In this document: in pieces, positions 21,601 through 33,600 of the stretch
Numbering within the stretch: the first letter of the stretch is position 1
Layout of the letters: each line of letters opens with the position of its first letter
NCBI RefSeq assembly: GCF_018873765.1
Contig: NC_057919.1
Coordinates: 62,820,484 to 62,884,483 of the forward strand
From: Telopea speciosissima
Taxonomy: Eukaryota; Streptophyta; Magnoliopsida; Proteales; Proteaceae
Direction: 5' to 3'
DNA: 64,000 nt
The notes under the pieces: generated by a model
The model's input: only the letters and a program-made list of their open reading frames with translations
Databases searched by the model: none
What the model was told of the DNA's origin: nothing
Made by a program: the position numbers and the translations under genes

Positions 21601-24600
21601 TTATACCCCCCTCCCCCTCCCCCAAAAAAAAAAATTCCCTGATTTCTGTTGCAGGCTTATGCTTGATTGAACGCGAAAGGATCATTTTCTCCTTTACCCT
21701 CCTACCTATTTCAGAAGCTGGTTTTGCTTGCCCGTAAGGTGCTCTGTTGTTTATTATCTCCAATCATGGCAACACTTATATATAGAAACCAAAAATTTTC
21801 CATCACTAGGTTAATCATATATTTGGGTATTTTCTCAAATACTGATTCAGATTTCAAAAGATTATTCTTTTTCCCGAACTTATCATAAAGATTACACAAT
21901 GTAATAAGTAAGCAATTTAAGTCATACGTGTTTGTTACTATTAAAATATTATCTGGAACTGTGGGGAAGTTTTTGGATTTATTTAAACATTAGTGCTGTC
22001 AATTATTTGCATTTCCATATTTCAAAGAATGATGATGAGGTATCATAGCATTTATTATTTTTTGATAAATAGAAGATCTTATAACATTTTTTGACATACA
22101 CATGCTTGTACACATATAGATGTGCTTCTGGACCTAAAGACTGATTTCTTGATGTGTTGTTTCCTGTCACATGCAGTACAAATTTTTTGTTGATGGTGAA
22201 TGGCGGCATGATGAGAACCAACCTTTTGTGACAGGGAACTATGGGACAGTTAACACTGTTCTGTTAACCAGGGAACCTGATCCAAATACAGCAATCTTGT
22301 TCCCAGAGACACCTGGCTCCAGGTCCAACATGGATGTGGATACTGATACCTTTTATCGTGTGGTAAGTCTTTGGTATCTTTAATTTTAGTAATTTCTTTT
22401 AGAGGCGGGGGGTTTTGGTAAGAAAATAATTTTCATGTAAAATTATCAAAGGAAATAATATGTTTTGGTTATTGAATGCATATAAAAAATACATATAATG
22501 GGCAGTGGGGCCCCTGGACAATGGTGCTATGAAAGCCTATATCCAAAGAACCTTCAATAAGGCTAACCTTGCTGGCAACAATCATCAGTTTGTTAAGTGA
22601 TCCTTTTGATAATTGATTGCATTATTGTTGTTTTTGCTGTTTTATGTTTAGAAGGCATTCATTTAGAAGTTCTTTGTAAACATGGTGTTACTCTTAATGG
22701 CCAAGCCATGTGGACTACTGGACCTACCAGGCTACTGCCAAAATACATAAATGTTTATAAACATTTGCAATGTTTTTATGTTTTTTTTTTTTTTTTTTCT
22801 TTTTCTAAATACCATTATGTGTGATTTATGTCACGAATTTACGCTAGTTGATGTGTTTCATTACTTAATTTAATTTAGTTTTGATAATGAGATACCACTC
22901 TACTTCTATTTAATAGCTGACTTAATCATTTTTTTTCTTCTGAAAAAGTGAGTTTGAACTTTGAAAAATTGATGAACAGTAGTGGGGATGCATTTGCTGT
23001 AGAAAGCTTTTCTAATTTTGAAATTTCTTAACAGTAATAAGTTGGAGTCTGCTGCTATATTGAGAAAATTGAACGATTGTCTAGGATGATGTATGACTAA
23101 TAATCCTTATTTTGGAAAACATACCCAAGCATTGAACTTATGAAATTGCTTCTTGGGAAAATTCTTCATCGGCCTTCTAAAAAATATAACTCACACGATC
23201 TCTGCATCTTGAATATAATTAGTGCTATTAAAAGAATAAAAAGGGAAGAAATAATCACCCATATTTTCCCTTTTCAGGATTTCACATTTTGCTATTGCCT
23301 CTTTTTTTTTTTTTTTTTTTTTAACAAAAAGGGAAAAGGACTCTGTCCGGGAGTATAGCTCCTGCACCTAGACTCAGTCCCCCGCTAAATGAGCGCCGTG
23401 CCTCCATGAAAAGCAGAAATCCTGCTCCTGTTGATGCTTCCACGTGCGCTTCTATTGGCCCCCGTGTTGGCGCAGGCCGCACTCTCAGACAGAAAACTCT
23501 CGCCCAAAATTCCTCTTTTTCCTAGAGAAGATCTTTGTTTATCTACTTTCCATCCCATTCCATTCTTGTGCCACTAGCCCCTCCTCCCCACCACCCCAAA
23601 AAAAAAAAAAATATTGGTAGGTTGCCCTATAGGGAGGGTAACTGTGAGGGAATTGATAATTTTTTTTTGGGGGTGGGGGGAGAGAGAGCAACCAAAATGA
23701 CGTTTGTACCCTGGCTTGTTGCAACCATTTTTGGGGTAAGAATTTTTGTAAAATATGTAAACCCCAAGGCCCAAAGGAGAAAGGGGAAGTTTTGGCAATT
23801 ATCTCTTTGTTCTTAAGGGCCCTAATGAATTATCTCTGAAAATGGGAGATTCTATCAATTATTTTTTTTAAGAGGTAGAATATTTTGTTGCTTTGCATGC
23901 CTATTTGTGCTATGTAGAAGGATGGTGTGGCAATTCTGATTATTGGATATGCAGAAAATGGTTTAAATAGGTCACATGTCAAATTTTTTGCTCAAATTCA
24001 ATCAAATGTCATCCCATATATGTCAATGCATCCTGTATTTTTCATATACTCATGTATTGGATGTATGGTGGAGGACCTGTTAGGAGAAGAGGGGAACCTA
24101 GGAAGAACCAGAGTTGCAGGGGGAGAGAGGAGAGGGGACATACACGTATCAATTTCAATATTCAATTCTCTCTTTGTGTTCTCCTACGTATTACAATCAT
24201 TGTTCGAGAACTCGTTTCGTTTCGGTATTTCGGGCTGACCAAAATATCCGAAATATTCGAAATTTCGGATATTTCGGTCGAAATATTGTATTTTTCTGGT
24301 ATGTTTCGGTAGGTCATTTCGGTGGGTTTTAGGCCAAGTTAAGGCCTAAAACTTCATGGAAACCCTATTTTAGGCTATATAAATACATTTAAATGTTCAA
24401 ATGGCAAAAATAGTCACCCAAAATGGTGTTTTCGACACCGTGAAGTTGTAGATCGGCTTCCGATGTCTAACATATATTTATTTCATCACAAACAAACATA
24501 TTGATCATGCATTTCCCTAAAAAAAACCAATTTTGAGAATATGGTTTTACCTGGAATAGTGGAAAGGCTTCATAGATGTGCTAAGAAATTTGAATCTTGT

Positions 24601-27600
24601 GTTCTCCAAGTGGTTCCGGTGTAGATGCGGCAAGGATTCAAATGGGAAGTGGAAGAATGGAGAAGAAATGAGCAAAAACCAAAAAACCAGATCTGTTTTG
24701 AAGTCTCGTTTCGACCGAGACTGACGAAATGTGGTCTTTTATATAAAGGGGTTTGACAAAAAATTCGAAATCGAAAAATCTCGAGATATCACGAAATTTC
24801 GAGAATTTCGCTCAAGATATTGTATTTTTTCAATTCGAAGTAACATTTCGTTTCGAGCAGCTCGAAATATCTGAAATTTCCGAAATCTCGATCGAGATTT
24901 CGCGAGATTTTGAACTATGATTACAATGAATAAATAGAGAAGACTCTTGCATAGAAATAGTAACCTAACTAAAATGGAAACGACTCAAAGAGGAATCTAA
25001 CCATATCTAAGAAAAGAAACTAGCAAAGAAAAATTCTATGTAATCTAACCATTCAAATAAAATAAATTAAAAGATTGCATCCTAAGTAAACTACCAACCC
25101 TTGCTAGACCAGCAAACCGGTCTAGGACCAATTCTTGGTTTGGGTCTTCAAAGTGGGTCATGTCGGTCTAGCTAGGCCAAGGCAACTGCATCAGCTCGCC
25201 TCCTCGGAAAAGAACTTGACTCCGTCAAGTTAAGACGAGGTCCAAGAATGCCGTAGGAGAAATGTACCAGCCGTCTTCTTGAGTTTGATAGATGGAAGAT
25301 CTTTCCCTGGGAGGAATTTCATCTCAAGTCCACCATGTTGAAAGGAATGTGTATTCTCATAACCACAGTGCTTGGCTTTCTTGTCATACAACCATGGGCA
25401 TAACAAAAGAATGTAGTGGACTTTCAGAGGGAGGACATCACACTGCACTTGATCAATCAGTCCACTAATGGAATACGTGAGCAAACACCTTTCATTAACC
25501 TTGAGATTTGTGTTGTTTACTCTCACAATCTTGTAGCGATTCAAATGAGGTTCCGTCTACAAACCCAAATTGCAAACAACATCTTCAACGACAACGATTG
25601 TGCAACTGCCTGGGTCAATCACCATATTACACAAGTTGTCGTTGCATCACACCCTGGTCTGAAAGATATGGTTACGGCGCCAATCTTTATCTTCCTCATT
25701 GGAAACCTTTTTGTGTAGCCAAGAGGGGGCGAATAACATAGCAATGCTGACGCTCACTATCACTATCATCATCATCATCATCAACCTCACTAGGCTCATG
25801 CTCAGCGTCCAGATTGACTATCCCTGTTGTTTGTTGCTTTTTCGGTATCAATGGTATGAAGTTGTCCTTGTCAATATAAGCTACCAATCGATTAGGGCAT
25901 TGAGCAATCATATGTCTGTACCCCTTGCATGTGAAGCACTGAATAGCTGCTTGTGGCATCATCGAATTTTTGTCATATCCACGTTGAGGTGGAGAATAAG
26001 GCCTATCTGAACCTCGCCGAGGTGGGGAGTAAGGACGAACCTATCGTATAGGTGCCATAGAACTAGCTTGTGGTTTGCTAATTGAAACTGACTTCTCCTA
26101 AGAAGAAGACTGTTGTGGGCGGAAGATATCACCCCTGGAATTTTTGTCAGTAAAAGTCCTCCGAGTATGAAGTTTCCTCAAATTTTCCTCAACTTGATAT
26201 GCCACCTGGGCTGCTTCCTCCATAGTAGACAGTTTACTGGCTGCAAGTTTGGCACTGATCTGTGGATCCAACCATTGCGGAATTGCGCTATCAAGACCTC
26301 CTTGTCCCACTCAAACTCAGAACGAGTGGCTAAGTAATAACATTATCTTGTCTCAACTGCATAAATTTGAGGTGTACTCGTTGTTGTAATCAACCGGTTG
26401 GAATCTCCGGTACATCGCATTTCACATCTTAGCCCATGTAGTAACTTGCCCAAGACCTCGAGTCCGGTGCTGTTGCTAGTATTTGATCCACCAGACCTGA
26501 TCCATGTTTTTCAACTTACGCTTCGCAAATATCAATTTCCTGGCCTCTATCAAGTTGTACCATTTGAAGAAAATTTCCTAACTATAAACCCAGTCAAGAT
26601 ATTGCTCTGGGTTGTGGTTCCCATAAAAATCAATGACATCCAACCTCGCTGCTTTGTCTACTCCGTCTTCATATTGTCCAGCCCCATATGGTGTTGGTGG
26701 TGGGTGTGACATGCAACGAGCCTGGGGGACCGGAGATTGCATGAGACTCTTTCCTTTCTCAAAAGCCACTAGTCGGTCAATCAAAGCTTGCATAGATTCC
26801 ATCGTTGTCTGAATGGAATTGACAGCAGTAGTGAGAGTGTCAAATTTTGCATTGGTTTCACCCTTATAGGAGTTGAGCTGTTGAAGGACCTCATTGTTGG
26901 CTAACATGGTTAAGGGAGAACAAGAGAACACTCAAAAGGATAATGGCAAAACAGTACGTAGATAGAAATTAATAATGATGGTGGCAAAACTGTAAATAAA
27001 ATGAATTTAAGTTAGCAAGGGAACAAATCCTACGAGTGTTGATGAGAGGAGTATACTTTGAAAAATCATGAGAATGAGGGTTTAAATGAAATAAAGAGTG
27101 GGGGAGGGGCACTATGGGAAATAAAGGAAGTAAATAACCTAAAAATAGTCACGCCTTAAAAGATGGGAGTGGGGAGTAGAATTGGAATCTAATAAAAGAA
27201 ACGAGGAAGGGAATCCATCGAACAAAAGAGGGGGAGGGGGTGTTACCATTTGGGATTTGGATTGTTATTGGAACCAGAGGAAAAGTGTGAGACAATGGCG
27301 GAAGATGAGGAAGACTATGGGGATGGGAGTCGACTTTGCAGTCGAAACAGAGGACCAACGAGGACTTCGACCTCGATTAGGAGTGCAGACTTTGAACCAA
27401 ACTGCAATTTGGGTGCTACTCATGGTAGAGGAACTGTCAGAGATAAACCAAGAGACCAGATTCGAAGGAAGCGGTCATTGTTAGAGTCGACTTGCACCGA
27501 GGCTTCGGACCAGGTAAGATTTTTTTATTTTTATTTTTTATACTTTGGTTCTCTGATTCTCGTTCTCTCTCTCTCTCTCTCTTCTTTCGCCACTCTTTTT

Positions 27601-30600
27601 TTCCCCGGTTCTGGTGGGACCAAGAAGGGGGTGGTGGGTTGGGGGTTTTGGTAAGGGAATCAAAAGAGATGGGATTGGGGTTTGAGTTGAGGTTTGGGGA
27701 TTTGTCGGTGGGAATCGCAGAGGTGAGGTGAGTCGCTGGAATCGACGGAAGGAGTGGGTCTGGTTTTTTGATTCGACCTTTGTTTTCCACAAAGTCGACT
27801 CTTTTTTTTGGTGGGAATTGTAGGGGTTTGCTGCGGTTGGGTTTCAGTGGAGTCGAAGGAGAGGAAGAGGGGTAGGGGTGCTGCAGAAGATGGAAAAGAG
27901 ATGGGGTACTGGTGTGACGGTAGAGCAGCTGGGGAAAAAAATACAAGGATGATGGAGAATGGGATAAGAGAGATTGATAGTGAAGGAGATGGATCCTTCG
28001 GCTCTTATGCCAAATTGGTGGAGGACTGGTTAGGAGAAGAGGGGGAACTTGGAAGAACTAGAGTTGCTGGGGGATAGAGGAGACGGGACCATAGTTGTCA
28101 CGGCGCCTAGACGATCCAAGGCGTTGAAGAGGGCCCAAAATCAAGGTGACACCAACTAGGCGACCAAGGCGACTGCGGCGCGCCTAGGACCAGAGCCCAA
28201 GCCGACCAAGGCGCCTGGATACCTGGGCGATGCCCTTAGTTATCAAGGCGGGAAGGTGGCATGGCGTTCTAGCAAGGCGACAATGCCGTGACGACAAGGC
28301 GGCCGAGGAGCTTGGACGCCATGGCGACTAAGGAGCCTGGATGCCATGGTGACGCTTTGATAACTATGGCGATGCCTTGACAACTATGAAGGGGACACAC
28401 ACACACACAATCACTTTCTTGAACAAACTATCAATTTCAATATTCAATTCTCAAATCTCTGTTTTCTTCTATGTATTACAATGAATAAATAGAGAAGACT
28501 CTTGCATAGAAATAGTAACCTAACTAAAATGGAAACAACCCAAAGAGGAATCTAACCATATCTAAGAAAAGAAACTAGCAAAGAAAAAACCTACGTAATC
28601 TACCCATTCAAATAAAATATGTTAAAAGATTGCATCCTAAGTAAACTAACAGCCCTTGCCAGACCAGAAAACTGGTTAGGACCAATCCTTGGTTTGGGCC
28701 TCCAAAGTAGGTCATGTCGGCCCAGCTAGGCTAAGGCAACTGCGTCAATGCACCCTTCCATAGTCCTGGATTTTTCAAAGCTCTATTTTGCCACTTGGTC
28801 AACTCTATTTGGGCTAAAACTTGACATGTGATTGAGCTTGGGGTTAAAATATCCTTAAAGTGGTATGTTATTCACTCTCAGATTAGGGGTTAGGGGGGAT
28901 AAATTGGGTAACTGGTGTAACATGGGACTTCCCAACTTAGTAGTCCATCTAGGTGTGCAGTGAAAACTTTTTTCCTGGAATGGGACCTAAAAATAGAAGT
29001 GAATAAGAGGGAATTTAAGTATAAAATATATAAGATGATTTATATTAATATTTCTTAAACATAAAACAGGTCACATTGTCAGATGGTACTCTGCAGAAGG
29101 CAGTACCAAGGTTTGCAGAAAATGATCTGGAGGTCTCTCGCCATCGTATTTCTGCATTCTTGTCCACCCATGAAGCTTTTGAGTTGCTTCCTGAGTCAGG
29201 CAAGGTTTGGTGCTTCACCCTTCTTTATGACCATAGATTTGGCTACTTGAAACTTATGGAAAAAAATGTTCTGATTTCGATGTTGTTGTCATTGCAGATC
29301 ATCACCTTGGATGTTGATGTGCCTGTTAAGCAAGCATTCCACATTCTCTATGAGCAGGTATTTTTTTGACTACTATAAGATTAGAATCTGAGTGCACTTC
29401 ATTTTATTTGCATTGGTTTTTGCTTCTCTTTCACAAGCATACAGCTGTTAAGGTGACGATGGCTTAATATTTAATATTATTATCTTGGCAAATCTTATAA
29501 TCTTTTTAATGAAACATTTGGATTTGGGTGAAAAAGAAATAATTGGTGCAAAATCAAGGTCTTGTCCATGGAAACGTTGAAAATTACTGTATAATCAGGT
29601 GGAGGTTTTATATTGCTTGGGGATGTAGGCCTCCATGATGACATATATATACATGTGTTTCTTTGAGTGATCATATATGTAGAACCAGATGGTTCAACAC
29701 CCTGTCCTACACATTTCCTGGAACCTGTATTACTATTCTGAGTTGCCATTAGTTGCTTTGCTACAGCGTTTTTTACTACTTCATTTCTTTGAGGCATCAA
29801 TTTTAAGTTTCTCAAATATGCATTTATTCTGAGTCAAGTTATGTGCAGGGTATTCCCATGGCTCCTCTGTGGGATTTCTGCAAGGGGCAAGTTGTTGGAG
29901 TCCTTACTCCACTGGACTTCATCTTAATCTTGAGAGAGGTATGTGTGGAATTAGTTTCCTATTGCAACTGCTTATTCCATACAAATAATCTTATCATCTT
30001 TTTTAAGGTAGATGTTGTTTTTTGCTTATTGTGGTCTTCCATAGGCTTACTTTTGGATATTAATGAATACTACTTTAATATGAGGACACTGCCATACTAG
30101 TCTGGATTGTGGTGAGGGGGGGGGGGGGAATCTTGTATGCATCCTTATTTTAATAGAAATATCGGTTCCAGGAAGTTGGTGGGATTTCCTGGACAAGGAA
30201 GGCTCCGGGTCCTTTATTCATCTGATGGGGATTCAAAATCATTATTTTTAGTGATTTTGGTGGAGATTTTTGGAGATTTTACGTAAGCTAGATAGTCTTA
30301 ATCAATAGTAGAACTTTACAATATCTCAAAAACCTCTATGAAAACCACCCTTACAGTTACTACCTTGATTGCAAATTGCCATATTTAGAGCCATCAGCTG
30401 AGTCACTCTACTGCCTTCATCCAATGAGCCAAGGGTTCTTCCTGAATGCATCCACTTTCCTATAAGAGTGATGCATGGCCACTTGATCCAACAACCATTG
30501 CCCCAGAATTTGTTTGTAAATCTATCTCAAGTTAACGGTTTGAAATTTTCTCTTCTCAGTTTGACCTTTCGATGGAAGTGTCTCCAGGTTCATTTCTTTA

Positions 30601-33600
30601 ATCTCTCAATACCCATGCTAGAGCTGTTCAAATATACATGAAACAGATTGGAAGGCTTGCCAAGATTCTTTTTACCTGTGTAGATTTAACTTCAAGGGAA
30701 AGGTAACTGCTTTTCAGCCTTCAGGCACACTAGTCATTTCTTTCCTTCCCTCTACCACTGGGTCCCAAATACTGGAGGGCCTTGCCCTAGTTTGGAGATG
30801 GACTGTTTCAGTTAGTACAAATTTTGGAGATAGCTTCTTAATTCATTTTAATGCTATAGAATAGTTGATGTATAGGCACAAAAGGAATTGCCTAAATTTG
30901 GAAATTTAAAATAAATTTTTTGGTTATTTGCTTGAGATATTACAATAGTCTCTTTATGGCATGTGTGAATAGTATCATGAGTTTCTCTCTGTTATATCAA
31001 GAATCTTTATTCTTTTAATGAGATCTTTATTATATGCTACACCTATTCCTTTCTTATAAGCATAGTTCGAAATTTCGTCTCGTCTTGCCATTTCGGGCTG
31101 GTCAAGATTTCTGAAATATGCCAAAATTTCGGCAAAATATGGTATTTTTTCTACCATATTTCGGCACTCCATCTCAGTGGGTTTTTGGTCATATTAAGGC
31201 ATGATACTTCATGTATATCCTTATTTAAGCTAAATAAACACATTTAAACCTTCATATTGCAAAAAAATGAACACAAAGTGGTGTTTTGGGTTTGCACCCT
31301 TGATTGACAGTATACGGTCGGACACTGATGTATAAATAGTTAAATACACATTGTTTAAGTAATACACCGAAATTTGAACATTTTTCATTTCGGAAGGCCA
31401 TCTCGTCTCGGTAGTGTCGAGATTTCCGAAATATGCCGATATATCGCGAAATTTTGAACCATGCTTACAAGTAAGATATTTTAAATATTCTAATGTGCTA
31501 AAATTGCAGCTTGGGAAACATGGGTCAAATCTTACGGAGGAAGAGCTTGAAACACACACTATATCTGCTTGGAAGGAGGTAAAATTACACCTCAACCAGC
31601 ATGTTGATGGGCATGGCCGAGGTCCAAGACATCTAGTCCATGTGAGTGTTTCCTTTTTCATTGTTCTACCCATTGCTTGCATGTTTCTGGAGCACTCATC
31701 TTCCTTTCTCAGTTGCCCTGTTCATTAATTGCAAAGGGATTTTATGTTGAACCATTAGTCACTGGTGAGGATGGCTAAATTGAATTTTTGACATGGTTAT
31801 GAATCACATGTTTCTTTTGGTATGTCATAAATAGAATCTGTTAAACGACTTTTGGAACTATTTTTTACTAACAGAGGTGTTCTTGTAGTTTGTGACATTA
31901 TATTGGTAATAGCAGGTATAAAGCAGGAAAATCAATTCCCTTGTTGACCTTTTCCTTCTCCTCTCTTCTTGATTAATTTTTGTCACATAAGCATCCATAG
32001 ACATAAAAATGCACATGAACCTAATCATCAGTCACAGTATGACCTGGAATATTCATAAAAACTTGGGACTATTGGCCATTTTTGCCTGGTGGTTTGAATG
32101 GTCTGATTCAATCTGATCACCCGGTCCAATGGTCTTTGAAAACACTGATACTGTGCTATTGCCATGCTAAAATGGATCAGCATCTTTGGAACCACAACAC
32201 TTCCCCCCCCCCCCCCCCGCCCCCCGGGTTTGTGGTATTAGATGGGCTTTGGGTGGAAGAGAGTAGCCACTAAGGTAATGTATGGTGACTTTGGAAGGTG
32301 TGTTGGATGGTTGTAGTTAGATGAAACGAACAATAAGTTTCTTGTTAGATGGGAAATATGAGAGAGAAAAGGTAAGTTATAGATGGTGCAAGTGTTGATG
32401 GGAGCTCTTTGTTGTAAAAAATAATGGTAGGGCTGTTTTATATTTGTTGGAAGCCTTTTCAACGAGGAAATATTGTCTCCTGACCAACAAAGCTAATTTG
32501 AAAGAAGATTTAAGGGAAAAGAAATATGGACTGCTATCGAGGCTTTGAGGTGATAGTTTCAATATTTCTTCTTGTAAGAATAGATGGATTAGTATATAGG
32601 GCGATTATTTGAGATATTTAACTTTAGGAGCTCTATGAATAGACCAGTTGGGATAAAAAGGAAAAGGGAATGCTTTCATATATTTTCGACCCCAAAATGT
32701 GAAGGGCTCTCAAAGACTAAGGATCGATTCTGTTGATAGTGATTTTATTCAAAATGGTGGCCAAAGTCTTGTTATGATGTTGAAAGTGTATGGATCTTTT
32801 ATAGGACCTTTCCTAGGATATTTATTTTAAGATACCATATGTTTGATGTGATCCCTGTCATTTTGTATTTTTTGTTCCAAGAAGTTGGGTGGGGGTATGA
32901 TATGTAAAATTGAGATTGAGAAATCTTCCAATCATATGCAGGGAAAGTTTTAGATCAAGTTATTGAGGCTATGGGGTTTGAACAGGAAAAGGAATTGTTG
33001 GATAAGGGTTTGCTGTTGTACTGCTTCTGTTTATCTTATTCAATTTGGTTTATCGGAAGGTTATTAATTGATTACAAAGATGAGGCCTTCTTTATTTCCG
33101 CTTCTATTTCTGTTTGTGTGAGAGCTATTTGACAGAATGCTTCTTAGAGTGTGATCTGTGGGTTTATTGCTCTAAGTTCAGGTGGGGGAAGGTGAGAAAA
33201 TGTATCCCAGTTATACTATGCAGGTTACACATAAGTTTCTTTTGGGGTTTATTGAGTGAGGTTCAAATTTGGGTGAAGAATTTTGGATCTGTTTAAGGCT
33301 TGATTGTAAACTTGAAAATGAAAATTTTATTGTTGACGAAGGTGTGTTGTAAGGGATAGGATGATTGCTTCTTCTATTTTTTTTTTTTGGGGGGGGGGGG
33401 GGTGTTGGTGCTAGTGCTACTTTAGGCTGGATCAAAGGTTTTCTGTCTCAGTGTGGAGTCCAAGATTTGAAGAGATTGTAAGGTTTGGAGTGTTGTTAGC
33501 ATTAGTCAGAAACACTGTGAATGGAAATCAGGGCCACCCTTGGTCTATTCTTGTGGTACTTGCTTTGATCTACAAGAGAACAGAGATGGTTATTAAAGAT

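Larger units (their letters stand above)
24066..28747 (-). mobile_element. Ty3/gypsy-type LTR element, gag and protease only (SNF4 intron 3)
   Basis: LTRs are at 24066-25193 and 28016-28747, flanked by ATGTA (24061-24065) and ATGCA (28748-28752), a 5-bp duplication with one mismatch. The element reads on the minus strand, antisense to SNF4. Just inside the right LTR the minus strand has TGGCATAAGAGCC, close to the initiator-Met tRNA primer site (TGGTATCAGAGCC). A purine-rich GAGGAGGCGAGC abuts the left LTR as polypurine tract. The interior holds gag and protease fragments but no reverse transcriptase, RNase H or integrase, so it is non-autonomous or internally deleted. Each LTR carries a different hAT insertion. 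Confidence 0.88.

Noticed and set aside
25416-26010. Plus-strand ORFs of 100 or so codons at 25416-25718, 25508-25741 and 25699-26010
   Set aside because: Antisense shadows of the gypsy protease and zinc-knuckle region.
27437-27946. 169-codon Pro-rich minus-strand ORF in the gypsy leader
   Set aside because: Low complexity, overlaps the exon-like plus-strand ORF and its T-rich intron-like part, and matches no gag domain.
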